Origin: Brasenia schreberi
Taxonomy: Eukaryota; Streptophyta; Magnoliopsida; Nymphaeales; Cabombaceae
DNA length: 64,000 nucleotides
Direction of reading: 5' to 3'
NCBI GenBank assembly: GCA_036023115.1
Contig: JAYKKT010000080.1
Location: forward strand, 6,709,501 to 6,773,500
This document shows positions 22,174 to 37,100 of this stretch, piece after piece (the first letter of the stretch is position 1; each line of letters starts with the position of its first letter). Under the pieces are notes generated by a model. The model saw nothing but the letters and a program-made list of their open reading frames with translations. It ran no database searches and was not told the origin of the DNA. The position numbers and the translations under genes were made by a program.

Positions 22174-25100
22174 CTGCGGATGAGAACAAGCCTCTAATTA
22201 AAATTAACCATATCATAGATAGCCTAAATAAGACCAATTTAACTCTAAACAAACCAAAAAGAAAAAAGTAATGTAAGAAAAACAGCCTCAATGAGAGTGA
22301 TATCAGTCATAATCCTACACAGTATTTAGCATCCAACTGCATTTGTTAGGACGGAGCTGAATGACTATAAATATGGTTCGACGACTCAGACTGCGTGGCA
22401 GGGATCGTAACGATGTGGAACAGGGATCCTCTATAATTAGAGGTTTAGAAAAGCCGAAGAAATGAGAACTCAAAGAGACCTCTTCCTAAGCAGTTAACAG
22501 ATGCAACTGAAATCAGGGAAATTGTCGAAATGAGGGTTCATGGGTCATATAGCATCAAGAGGATCAAGTTTTACGCGATAGGGTCACCAAAAGATTCATT
22601 GCAGGTCTTACTACTTTGTTGCCAAAAGACTTTCCTGGTACAAGCTGTTATTTTCACTAAAACTCTAATGCTTAAAAAACTAATTCTCACAAATAAAATG
22701 TTCAAAGAAAATAGGCCAATCAGGTTCTACTTCAAAAAGATTCACACATTCATTTTTCAAATGCAAGTTGCGAACAGATTCTGACACAAGTCAAAGTCAA
22801 ATGGCCTCATTCAAATTCATGCATCGTTTTCTGCATAATAACATAGAAACAATATCTCTTTTCATCAATTGCTAACGATGGCCAAGTTACCTATTAAAAT
22901 GAAAAGCTCCAACAAAGACGAATATTTAGCAGCACACGCTTTTCAATACTAATATGATGACATGTAAAGGAAGCAAACAAGAGCTTTTAGTTAATAATAT
23001 GATGACATGTAAAGAAAACAAAGAAGAGATTCTTATTACCAGGGGCAACCCCTTCATAGCTCTTTGCTCCAGGAAGGCCGATGGTTTATAAAATTGTCCA
23101 TATGCTTCTGCCCACTTCTTGAGCCTTGAGTATATATGCCCAGCTCCGACCGTATCAGCCCAGAAAACTAACCCACCCCTACAAGCAGAGGGATTGAGAG
23201 AGAGAGAGAGAGAGAGAGATTAGTACACTTCATAACGGTTGTGTTCACTTTGTTTCCAGCATAACTCAACAAACTGTGAGCGCAAGAAAAACAAAACAAT
23301 CTGAACATTAAAGGGCACTCACCGATAAGAAGGGAATCCCATTCCAAGGACAGACGCGATGTCGAGGTCTGATGCCCTAACAACAACTCCTTCATCTAAT
23401 ACTCGACATGCTTCATTAACAACTGGAAAGAGCACCATCTCAACAATTTCTTGATTACTGATAGATATCGGCTGTGAGAGGCATCATCAACTCATTAAAC
23501 AAGTCATCAATGCTCTTAAAAAATCACAATATACACCCCCCCCCCCCCCAACACACACACACAGAGAGAGAGAGAGAGACCTTTTCACCAGGCATTACAT
23601 TTTTCCTCCTTCGGGACTCCTCTAGAATAGGCAAAATGCTATAGTCCGGTTTTGGTTTGCTCCCCCTTTCATACAAGTAGTAACCTTTACCGTTTTTCTT
23701 ACCTGCAACAACAAGACCGAGGAAAAACACGCACAAAAGTAGAAAGCTATTGAAAATATTTTAAACTTAGAGGACAAACAACACGAGTTGTACACATGAA
23801 TTGGATAAGGTAGTAAAAGTATGAGATTGCAAATACCTTGGCGGCCACTCTCTACCATCAGTTGCAGCAGTGGAGACTCAAATGTGCGGCCTGCGAAGGA
23901 AGCAGCAAATTCCACCGCAACAGCCATAGCAACACCATAGCCAGACAGATCTTGAAGCCTAAAAAATGAAAGGTCCACATGATGATATAGACAGGCAGAA
24001 AGAAAGGCCATAGGTTTCCGTTAGAAGGAACGCTAACATGCAGAAATGAGACCATCATGGGGCAATTCAACACCAAGAAGTATCTCTTCCTAATTAAATA
24101 TGCCAAGACGCCAAAGCATTTCTTTTTGAAGCAAAATATATAACAATTTGATATAACAAAGTCAATAATGTTTAGAAAAATGAAACTATACATAAACACA
24201 TAAGGTTATACTTCCTCTGTATCACAGCGACACTCCAATTTTACACGGTACCAGTTGGTATGGAAACTTAAAGCCATCATGCAGTGTCTCCATTACATTT
24301 TTCTTACTTTCTCTCATGAATTACATGAAAATATCTGTCCTTTGCAGAGATATCTCATCCAAAGGCACCTTGAGCCCATAAGTTCATTTTACTTTTTGTT
24401 TTTCTCTAAGAAACTGAAAAAGTGCAAGAGCTAAAGTTCCAAGAGTTGAGATCAAGGAATAACTTACTGGAAAGGACCCATAGGCATGCCAAAATTGCTT
24501 ATTGCTCTGTCAATCTGAAACACGTCCACACCTAGATTGACCAAGAAATGTGCTGCTTGGGCATAGGGAAAGAAGGTCCGATTAACTGCAAAACCAGTAC
24601 AGTTCCCCACGACAACAGGAACTTTCTTTATGGCCTTCCCAACAGTCATAAGATCAAGAATCACTTGTGGAGATGTCTTCTCAGAGCGGACAACTTCCAG
24701 CAATGGCATTACATGGGCAGGGCTATCAATGGAGAAAACACATAAGTGGGACATAGGTAGTCAGGAGGATAAGTAGATACTGTTCCTTGAAGTTGTAGAT
24801 ACCTATATGAGCTGATGCTTTTCACTTGAAGACATATACCATGCAGGAAAATTTTGTTACCTGAAGAAATGTGCCCCCACAATACGATCTTGAGCTTGGA
24901 TATTTGCACCAACCAAATTAAGATCAATGGTGGAAGTATTTGTTGCCAAAATGCAATGAGAAGGGCAAGCTTTCTCAAGGTCACTGAATATCGATTGCTT
25001 GAGAGGAACCTTTTCTATGACAGCCTACAGAAAAGGCAAAGTGATGTCAAACAATGTCCCTATACAAATAAGTTACCTTCAGTCATCCAAATTATTCCAA

Positions 25101-28100
25101 TAATAGATTGTATCATCTTACAACTAGAAAAAAGGGAACATGAGTCAATTTTTTTTTAGCTTCCCTTCTTCCAATGGCAGGTCGTATCATTTTCTAGATT
25201 ATACAAACATGAAAGCTTAAACTAAAATTCAACAGGTGGAAAGACGATGGCAACAAGTAGTTGAGTTTTCTGTTTTATGGGCAAGCTGGAGTTTGTGGCG
25301 GACCTTTTCAGATGCATGCAGGTATCAAACCCAAGACCCCCTTCAGCTTGAAGATTTTCGAGTTAACGTTGTAGAAGGCAAATTGTGGCTCATTGTGCAT
25401 CAGTGAATAAAAGTTGTCTGAACTAACTGGTTCGACGAAATGCACTTTTAGGTTTACTTTAGACGGATGAGTCAAACTGCACTATCATAACCATCCTAAG
25501 CATAGCTGCCCCCGAAAACCACCACAAAAGATAGCTTACCTCTATGACCATATCAACATCCTTAAACTCTGAATAGTCCAACACACCCTTCACAAGTGAC
25601 ATGACTGCATGAAACTTATCTTGTGGCACAATTCCTTTCTTTACATGACCTTGAAGATTTTCTGTCACAAATGTGTGAAATGAAATCAATAATAATTTAA
25701 GAACGGGTGGAAGTAGCAGCAGGATGCAACATTGCACTGAATCCTCATGCTATGGCAGTACAAAGATCAGAAATCAAACTCAAAGAATAAAAATAGAAAG
25801 GCAAAATCATGTTTTATGAATGAGAGACTACAACAACAACTACAACTAAGCCTTTTTCCCATACTAGACGGGGTCGGCTAAATGGATTCTTTGTTTCCAC
25901 AGATCCCTATCGTGTGCCATGTTAGCAGTTAATTCACAATAAGCTAGATCATTCTTTATTGTTTCTTTCAAACACTTTTGTGGTCGTCCTCTAGCTCTTT
26001 TAATACTTTCCAAATTTAGTTTTTCATACCTTCTTACAGGTTAGGCTTCGCCCATGTAAGGGGTCACCCTTCCGTCAGCCAGTGTAAACCTTCGTCAGAT
26101 TTTTATAACATGGATTATGAATGAGAGACTGATTTGATTTATTTGAATTTTGTAGTAAATAAGATTAACTATATTAGACTAATTCCAGACATTTGATTTA
26201 TAGAGGCATCTTAAGCTTATATAAGTGGACTAAGCCTAACGTGCAATAAAGCAGTTTGAATTGATTACATAATACAAACTTCTACGAAATTGTCATTAAG
26301 TATAGTGTCGTGAAATGCCACACACGAAATACAATTATGAAAAGAGACGGCACTATGTACAAGGATGCATTTTCATTTAATCTAAATGAAGACTTGAGAA
26401 TCCATCACCTCATACATCTGGAAGAGCGACACCTACTCATATTTATCGGTAGCAATTCATTCAGTTCAAGTTTACGTTGATTTACGTAGCCTATTCACAT
26501 GATTGCTTAGTGGATTAGTTCTGGAACAGCAAATGATTGTCCTGTTTTCATATTTGTTATCCAACCTAAAGTTTCTCTAGATTAAACCTTTTCAAAGGAA
26601 CCTGAATTTCGAGGAAAACATTCTTAGACAACAAACCAAATGCTCCAGTCATAGTTGCCTGAGAAACATTTAAGGATTGTGAGCATCATCGTGAATCCGT
26701 TTTTCCTGTCAGAAACAGAATCCATATTCAAAATATCAAATGCAATGCTAAATTAGACACCTGTTATCCTGTCAATGCCCTGTTTTAGGTACTCTGCATT
26801 TATTTCTTTCAGAAGCACAGGTATGCCACTGACGATAACAGCAGTTGCTATGCCAGCACCCATCAATCCTCCACCAATTATTGCAACTTTCTTTATTTTC
26901 CGAGGCTTCAGCCCTATGTCGGTGACACCAGGAATCTGTGATATAAAGATTAAGAAAATCAGATATGATCTATTTACCTACAAAGAAAACTTGCATGAAA
27001 TTCAGTTGAACTTGAAGCACTGGATTTGTCGCGAATCCTTTTCCTCCCCTTTGTCTTCTATCCCTTTTAGATAAAACCAGAAATTTTCATGCATGTGGTG
27101 TAAGATTCATGTAAATCAGCTAAGGGAAAGATATTCTGAATTATAGACAAACAAGGATGGCAACAAAAGGTAGTTAGGACATGGAACTTCAAACTTAGTG
27201 GATGGTGGTAGGAGGTCCCCAGGTATTCATGATAGACTTGGATTCACAAGTTACTAGTAGGTGATAAAACAGCGGTGGGATAAAAGTGCTGGATGATATG
27301 ATGCACAACAGGAAAGGGAAGGGGTCATTGGTCCACCTCCATGCGCTTACTTGCATAGGTGGTTGCTGCAGGTGCATGTGTGCATGGACGGGTGGTAGGT
27401 AAGCATGTGTGGCACATACTCATAGGTATGCTTAACATGGTTTATTTTATTACATCATGAGATATTATCCAGACATGGACTCACAACCACGAGTGTAGCA
27501 ATGGTATCAGTTTCAGGCAAACCTTAACAGGGGAATGGTTAAAAGAACATGTTAAACACGATGCTAAACTTTGTTTTGCAATAGGAGCTTAAATCTGCAC
27601 AATCCATTGTTTTGTCCCACCTCAAATTATGGTACTTCGATACCATGACAGACTCCGAAATGTGTGTATACCTAGGACCCATGAGATGGATCATTACCAG
27701 CACCTAAGCATAAATATGAGAGAGAGGGAGAGGAAGAAGGAGAGAGACCAAATCAATAAATAAAAGAATCTAAATTGGTCACAGTCCATATTCCTTCATT
27801 GGAATGCTTGGTCAATGACAGACTCTTACTTGGTTGACCTCCTCCATAAAAATGCTAGGTTAGGTTGCATACAAATTTATGAGCAGTGGGGCAACTTTCT
27901 GACAGTTTCATTTTGAGTCCCACTCGTGGCCCTCTTCCTTCAAACACACACAGTCTGAATTGATCAACTGGTATTCCCATATTAGAATGCTCGGTCAATG
28001 AGAACCACTTGGTTGACCCTCTTCCTTCAAAACAATGTTAGGTTGCACACAAACTTATGAGCATATTTGGCCAACTTACTGACAAAACTCAACTTATGGC

Positions 28101-31100
28101 TCACAAGTCAACTTAGACAACCTGGAATTTGTTTACATACTAAACTTATAAAAATATATCAAATACTAACCAAAAAAATTAATGGCATATTAACAAGTCA
28201 AAAGTAAAAGGCACAATCCAATGAAGCATTAAGACGTGTGGTTGATAGTACTGATGATGCAGCATGGTAATTCTTCATGTTAATTGGTCTCACTACTGAT
28301 TACCCATCTCTGACTCTTCTGTGTACATTAGTGCTTTTTTTGTATTGGACGAAATGCCAATCAATTAAAATATTGGTGCATTGACCAACCATGAACCAGT
28401 CAATTTGGTTCAACTTTCAAGTACAGATTGGTTTACCAATACATGCCCCACTGATGTTATTCAAAAGGAGCAGCAGAACTCACGATCGATCAGTCTCACT
28501 TTGAACAGGGTACATATGGCCATTGATCCTATTTACAACTCCTTTCTTTTAAATAAAAATCAATGCTCAGTGTTCTTTAAAAACAAAAAGAAAATCTGTT
28601 GAAGCATTAATCTACAGCCTCTATCACAGGATAATATTAACAGGATGAAAATTTCTAGATACTTAACTAATACTTTTAGACGCAGAAATTAAATGTGCTA
28701 AGCATATTGAGTGTGTTGATTCCAAGCATCAAATAATGATTGAGATGGCTGCACAAGAGTCCAGACAAAATTTCTGAAACTAGGGCAGCAGTCAGCGCCT
28801 CCATTGGCTGTCGTCCCACTCCTCTCTCTTTATTCATTCCATCATAAAATATAAAGTAACCCTAATTGCAATTTATACTAATCCCTGTTATAACTTAAAA
28901 GACCATAATGACCTTACTTAAAGTACACGGTTCCTGATGGATCCTAATGAATCTGGCCCGATTCATTAGGATCCAAGTACATAACTGGACTCAAACAAAC
29001 TAACTAGACTTACACAGACTTAACTACACTCAAAAGACACTAAGAATATAAAGACGAAACTTGATCTCCAACACGCCCCCTCAAGTTGAGTCTTGAAGAG
29101 TTGTGATTCCTATTTTTGCAAGAATTTTCTTAAAGCCATTCACTGGTACTGCTTTAGTGAGGATATCAGCCAGTTGATCTTCTGAGCGTACATGAACAAG
29201 GTAGAATATGCCTCGAGAAACTTTCTCTCTGATAAAATGGCAATCAATCTCTATGTGTTTAGTCCTCTCATGAAATACTGGATTCACAGCTATTTGGAAA
29301 GCTGCTTTACTATTTGTAAAGAAGTTAATTGGCATGCTGTTTTTTAGACCAATCTCCTTTAGAAGTGATACAATCCATAGGCCTTCACACATTCCTAGAG
29401 CAATTGCACGATACTCTGCCTCAGCACTCGATCTGGCTACCACTGATTGCTTTTTACTCTTTCATGAGACTATATTGCCACCCAGACATACCATATACCC
29501 CGAGGTAGATTTCCTATCAGTCTTAGAACCTGCCCAATCAACATCTGAGTAAATTTTTAAATTCATAGATGAATGAGGTGCATATAGTAACCCGTGGATA
29601 ATAGATGATTTTAAGTATCTGATTATATGGAATATCGTGCTCATGTGATGTCTGAACGGGCAATGCAACCACCTACTGATATATCTCACTGCACAGCTGA
29701 TATCAGGTCGAGTTATAGTTATATATATCAATTTTCCTACCAGTCTTTGGTACTTGCCAACATCTTCATATGGTTCTGTAGATTGACTATCTTCTTCTCT
29801 CGGAGTATCCATGGGAGTAGAACATATTCTGCACTATTCCATTTTGGTTTCCTTTAGTAAGTCCAGGATGTATTTCCTTTAGCATAGGAATAAGGTGCCT
29901 TTTTTATGAATGATATCAATTCCCAGGAAATAATGTAATATGCCCAGGTCCTTCAGGTCAAATAAAGTTTTTAATCTCTTCTTTAACTCAACTATACCCT
30001 CTGCATCATCACCAATAATAATGATATCATCCACATAGACTAGGAGTATGATAATTTTCTGACCATGCTTGATAAAAAGTGTATTATCACTGGTACATTT
30101 ACTGAAACCAAATTTCATAATACCATCACTAGATTTTTTAAACCATGCTCGTGGGGATTGCTTCAAGCCATAAATTGATTTCTTCAATTTACATACTTTA
30201 CTATGTGTTTGTCTCTGAAGATAACCTGGAGGTATATCCACATAAATGTGTTCCATGAGATCTCCCTGAAGGAAAGCATTCCTAACATCTAATTGTCATA
30301 GCTCCCATCCTTTATTAACAGCCACGCTCAGAATTATTCGAATTGTATTCATTTTTATAACTGGAGCAAATGTTTTTGTGTAGTCAATACCATATGACTA
30401 ACTGTAACCTTTTGTCATTAATCTGGCTTTCTATCTTTCAATATTGTCATCTTCTTTATACTTTACAGAAAACACTCATTTGCACCCAACGGTTTTCCTT
30501 CCTGTTGGTAACTCTACTAGTTCCCAAGTTTTATTTCTGACTAATGCATCAATTTCTTCTTCCATTGCTTTCTTCCATTATGGCTTCTGTTCAGCTTCTT
30601 CAAATATTTTTGGAATAAGTACCGAATCAGAATTCATCACAAAAGCCTGATATTCTTGAGGGTAGTTAGAATATGACACAAAATTATGTAAAGAGTATTT
30701 TGCTACTTCTCTCTTCCCTTTTTTGACTGCAATAGGAATATCAATATCTGAAGTGTTAGAAGTAACCTAAGTAGGGGGAGAATCTGAACCTTAGCTACTA
30801 TCTTGATCTAGTGAAAAAACCTTTCTGTCACTTTTGGAATACACCTGCTAGTCTTTATTATGAGTGAGTATTATCTCTTCATCTTCCTTCTCATGTTGTA
30901 GCTGATTTTCAATTGGAGGAATAGGCATCACATGTGAAAAAGTTATTTCAGATAAAGAATTATCTTGGATATTATAAAATGGTATGTCTTTGTGAAATGT
31001 AACATCCAAAGTAACATACAATTTTCTTCTAATAGGGTCATAACACTTATATCCTTTCTGAGTAGAAGAATAACCCACAAATATGCATCTGATCGATCTT

Positions 31101-34100
31101 GCATCTAATTTATCTTTTAAACCATGATGCAGATGAATGAAACAAGTACACCCAAAAACTCTGGGAAGTAAATGAAATTGCTTCTGCTGAGGACATAATG
31201 AGTGAAATGGAGTATTACCATTTAGGATTCTGCTAGGCATGCGGTTTATAAGATAAATTCCTGTCAACACTGCTTCACCCCAATAGTATTTGGGTGCATT
31301 ACACCCAATCAGTAAAGTTCTAGCAACCTCCAGAATATGTTTGTTCTTCCTTTTAGACACCCCATTTTGTTGGGGAGAATATGCACATGTCGTCTGATGC
31401 AGCATTCCATTTTCGACAAAGTATGATTAAAAGAATTGGGACATGAATTCTCCACCATTATCATTGCGAAGGATCTTAATAGTACCCTAAAATTGTATAC
31501 GTACAAATTTACAGTAGATGGGAAGAATATTCCTTACTTCATCTCTGGGATTTCATAAGATATATCATTGTAAACCTGGTGCAATCATCTATGAAAGTTA
31601 TAAAGTATTTAAAACCATGCAAAGAGGTAGTAGTACAAGGACTCCAAACATCAGAATGCACAATTTCAAAAGGAGTAGATGATTTTTCTTCACTTAAAGG
31701 AAATGAAGTACAATGATGTTTTGCCTTCTGGCAAGTCTCACAGTTCAAATTTAAATTATTACATAAGCTGAATTCAGGAAGTAGAATTCTAAGTTTAGAT
31801 AAAGGTAAGTGTCCCAATCTTTGATGTCAGCGAGGTATATCCTTTTGTTTTTCTGTAATACTGGTAGACTGCATCGCCACTTTATTTTTATCTTCACAGA
31901 AATAGAGACCTCTCCTCACATTACCCTGACCACAGATCTTCTCCGTCCTCAGTTCTTGAAATATACATCCAGTAGAATAAAAAATTATACAGCATTTCAG
32001 ATCTTGAGTTAAAGCAAATACGGATAATAAATTAACTGATAAACTAGGAACATGTAAAACATTTTTTAGTACACCAAAAGAAGTAATAATGTTCCATTTT
32101 CCCACTATAGGAGTATGTGACCCATTTGCCAATCGGATGTTAATAGGTTCTTGGGTCTGCTCGTAACTATTTCCACAGTGAGAACAGGTTAATTTGGATT
32201 TCTCATCAGAATGAGGTATAAACCTACCTCTACCATGACCATAACTACCTCTACCACGAGAAAATGAAGAGGAGTTATGTGTATTTCTCCTCACGAATGC
32301 AGTAGTTTCTGTATTGACTTTTGCTTCTTTTTCTAAGTGTTTCCTATCTTCCTCTCAAAGTAAGAGTGAATATTCTGTGCTTAGAGTCGGTAGTTCTTCT
32401 CTGCTCAGGATGTTATTTTTCACTGCTTCATAATCTGAAGAGATTCCCTATAAAAGATCAAATATTTTCCTTTCTTCAAACTCTTCATTCCTCTCTTGTG
32501 TGCAATTCTGACATTTTGTCTTAGAGTAAAACTGTAATTCTTCCTAAAAGCCTTAGAGTTCTGCATAATATTCACTAACCGACCTGTTTCCTTGTGTGCA
32601 TCGTCTAATCTTCTCAATAATATCATATTTCTTGGCTATGTTTTTCCTCTGCGCATAAGCATCATGAACTGCCAACCAAATGTCTTTAGGTGTTTCCAGA
32701 AACATAAACGTACTGGCAATTGATGGAGACATCGACTGTAGGAGCCAGGCATTGACCAATGCATTTTCCCTGTGCCATCTTGAGTATAGAGGATCATTAA
32801 TTTGAGGTTGAATCATATCACCAGTCAGATAATCCCAACGCCCCCTTGCCATTACTGTCAGTTCTATTTATTGAGCCCACTGAAGAAAATTCTTTCCGTC
32901 TAGTTTTAGATTGGTTATTTAAAACCCTTCACTCTTATCTGCTGAACAGTTTTCATTTGTATCACTCATCTTGATACTTTCCATTAATTACTGAGAAAGT
33001 TGTTTGTAAATAATCCCTTTTTTACTAAGTCACACAAGAACCACACCACACAATTTGCGTGCAGTCAAAAAATATGTGTCCCAAAGCAGTCAATCTCAAC
33101 TGAAACTGAATACTATACGTCTGCCTATTTCACTCTTCAAATCATGAGACAATATATGTTTGCCGATTTCACTAGTGACTAATCTCTGCAAATATTTTGT
33201 GACAATCCTCAAATCTTCTTCACGTTTTGACCAAATGATAGATACTAGGGTTCTTGCTGACCGAAATAGATATCAATAAGTGTGAAGAATAGTTAGATTC
33301 AAATGCTTCAAATCTGTAAGCTCTGAAAAATGATGAATCAGAGAACAGTTGGATTCTTAATTCCAAAAACTTAATGAACCATGACGCACCATACCGAATC
33401 CTTGATTTTCTTCTGTACACATATTCAGCAACTAACATCCACCTTTGAAATTGAATCTGCTGTCATTTCATAATTGAAAAAATATGTTAAATGATAGATG
33501 AAACTCACTGTTTCTGAATAAAACTTCTTAATCTCCCGATTAACAGTCCACTATGGCCGAAAAAGCAAGATTAGGCTCTGATACCATGTTGATTCCAAGT
33601 ATCAAATAATGATTGAGATGGTTGCACAAGAGTCAAAACAAAATTTCTGAAACTAGGGCAGCAATCAGCGCCTCCATTGGAGGCCGTCCCACTCCTCTCT
33701 CTTTATTCATTCCATCATAAAATATAAAGTAACCCTAATTACAATTTATACTAATCCCTGTTATAACTTAAAAGACCATAATGACCTTACTTAAAGTACG
33801 CGGTTCCTGGTGGATCCTAATGAATCAGACCCAATTCATTAGGATCCAAGTACATAACTGGACTCAAACAAACTAACTAGACTTACACAAACTTAACTAC
33901 ACTCACAAGACACTAAGAATATAAAGACGAAACTTGATCTCCAACAGAGTGAACCAAGTTGACTGACTTCGCATCATGAGTAAGCCAAGGTCAGCATTCG
34001 GTTGTATGCACTTGCAATTTGGCTGGTAGGTAGCTCAGAGTCTCAGACTGATCGCCAATTAACTGAGTTTACTTGGAGACTCAGCCAACTATGAGTTTGA

Positions 34101-37100
34101 GCCATTTACAAACATAAGATCCATGCCTGAAACCAGTAAATACAAAATCCTTTGACCAAAAAGATGCCTTCAATTCTGACAGGAGGTATAGTGATAAAAA
34201 AGAATATCTCTGAGCGCAGGTACAGACATGACTGACACCAAATCATTACAAAATCCTATGACTAGAAAAGATGTTTTGCTGAACCCTATGACACCACATT
34301 CCCATAAGTGCAAAAATAGACTTTACCTCCCACACATGCACTCAAAACCTGTCACAATGACAAGCTAAGAGGTGTAGTATCTGCTCAGACACAATATCAA
34401 TGCAATGCGGACACAGTGTCCAATACAGCAAAATCAAAGGTCGACATTTTTTGTGCTTTGACCATGTTGATGTCCAATTTTAACCAAGGTGTCTTAAGTC
34501 CATAACGTCCACCTATTTAGGAAAATTAAGAGAGGCAGAGAAGTACAGGGGACCAGAGAGAGAGAGAGAAATGGAGCAAAACACAACAAAGAGGTAGAGA
34601 GAAGGCACGAGTCTTAGTGTCTCACATGTGGAGAGGAAATATTTTTACCTCTCTCGCCCTTTTATGTATATAATATATATGATAACATATACATATACAA
34701 GTTAGTCTATAATATATATTTATAGCAGAAGTAAAATAAAATTTTAAAATACATATTATATACTTCAAAATAACTCCGCCCATGTAAGGGATCACCCTCC
34801 CTTGCATGGCCAGTCCCAAGCCCGGATAAAGGAGGAGGGTTGCATTAGGCTTCCAACAGCCAGCGTAAAACTTTGTCGAACTTATTTACCATGGATTCTA
34901 CAAATTATGATAGGGCTACGTGAAAACAAAGAAACCATCTAGCCGACCCCATCTAGTATGGGAAAAGGCTTAGTTGTTGTTGTTGTATGCTTCAAAATAC
35001 TGTAAACATACAAATATATACATATTTTAAAAATTACCATATATACTTTATTGCATTCTTACAAGCGAGCTTTTCTAGAACTCTTGTGTCCTGCACTCAC
35101 ACCCTAACCCATGTGGCAGCTTGCAAGACATGTACAACTACAAACACTAGCTAAGTATAGCACATGTACATGTGGAGTCACGGACATGCACACCACATGC
35201 ATGAACTAGCTATATACACAGTCCATGCACTCTCTTGCACACACTCACACATATCAATAGTTGCCACTAGAATCTCATGAGATATCGGGAATCTTTTATT
35301 CCTTGCATTTTTATGAACAAAAAAGTGTACAAAAAGTGGAGAAATATGTTGAAGAGATGGGCCACGATCCAAGATCCACTCCTTCAATCTAGTATCCACG
35401 TGAGGGATACTAGAAAAGTTTTTTTTACGTTGTAATGTTTATATTATTAAGTAGAGGTAAAATAGTCTTTCAAGTTATAAAGCATATATTAGTGTAATCC
35501 TGGCCATTAGGTCATTCTAAGTAAGAGAGGAATAAAGAGGGCAGCCGCCGACTCTATTGTAAGAGGAGGCAACCGTTCCAAAGCCCATTGTGTTTGTTGC
35601 ATTTTTTTATGTTTTGGAGTTCTTGATTTCTTCAACATGGTATCAGAGCCTAATATGTGGGATTAGGACACTTGAAGATCAAGCAGAAGAGGCATTTTCT
35701 CAAAGAAACTAGGTTTTACACATGAGAGCAATTCAGTTTTATATTGGAAGGTATTGCTCATCAAATAAGAAGGCGATACGAAAAAAAATTGAAGGGAATA
35801 CCGATATCGCGAACTAGAGTAAGGGGGCAATCATGGCAAAAAAGGAGAAGTTGAAAATTATAGAAAATTTCATAATAGATAAATCAGATGCATTCCAAAT
35901 CATGAATTTAAAGCTAGATTATAGAAATTACTATGATAATAAGCTACATTGCCGCCCGAATGCGGGGGGTAAGGAAGCTAGTCCTAGATACATTGCCGCC
36001 CAAGAAGTTTTAAAGCTACATTGCCGCCCGAATGTAGTGAAAAATTTTCAGAGAGGGTCTCCGCATTTTGATTATGGACGGATGCGGGGGGTAAGGAAGC
36101 TAGTCCTAGATAATAAGATTCGTATTGGTTCTTGGAATATCGGAACATTATCGGGTAAGCTAATGGAGGTGGTAGATACTATGATTCGGAGAAAGATTCA
36201 TATTCTATGTTTACAAGAGACAAAATGGGTTGGAGAAAAAGCAAAGGAGATGGAGGATACAGGTTTTAAATTATGGTACTCAGGTAAAGAAAAGGCCCGA
36301 AACGGAGTTGGTATTATCATAAATAAAGATTTAAAGGAGAGTGTAGTAGACATACAACGATATGGTGACCGAATCATGACATTGAAATTAGTGTTAGGAG
36401 CAGAGGTTTTGAATATAGTTTGTGCTTACGCACCCCAAGTAGGACTAGAAGATAGTATAAAGACAGTTTTTTGGGAAGAGTTAGATAAGGTGTTTCAAAA
36501 GATTCCACAAAGGGAGATGATTTGTTTAGGAGGAGATTTAAATGGACATGTCGGTAAAGAGGCATTAGGATATCAAGGGATTCATGGAAACTTTGGTTAT
36601 GGGGATATAAACGAGGAAGGTAGGGAGATTTTAAATTTTGCTATGTCATTTGATCTCTTTATAGTCAATACAATCTTCAAAAAACGAGATGAACATTTAA
36701 TTACTTATAAGAGTGGCTTATCACACACACAAATTGATTACTTTATTTGTAGAAAAAAAGATAGAGCGTGTTGTAAAGATTGTAAGGTAATTCCAGGAGA
36801 AAGCTTAACCACCCAACATCGACTTTTAGTTATGGATTTACAAATAAAAAAATGGACAAAGAAGAAAAGAGTGCATCGAGTTATTCGGACTAAATGGTGG
36901 AACCTCAAAAGCGAGAAAGAAGATATATTTAAACAGAAAATCCTTCAAGGAAATGTTTGGAATTATGTTGGCACACCCTGTGATATGTGGAACAATATGG
37001 CTATACATATTAGGAAAGTGGTGAAAGATGTGTTAGGGGTATCTAAGGGTGGTGTACCGGCACAAAAAGAAGCTTGGTGGTGGAGTGAAGTAGTATAAAA

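Larger units (their letters stand above)
28714..33946 (-). mobile_element. Complete Copia LTR retrotransposon, 5.2 kb, 360-bp LTRs
   Basis: It has two 360-bp LTRs (TGTTG...CAACA ends), a 5-bp target duplication GAGTG (28709-28713 and 33947-33951), a primer-binding site and a purine tract. The order on the minus strand is gag, protease region, integrase, RT, RNase H, which is the Copia arrangement. The LTRs differ at about 16 of 360 positions by eye. The internal frames are broken by stops and deletions. It sits in MFP intron 9, sense to the gene. Confidence 0.96.
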
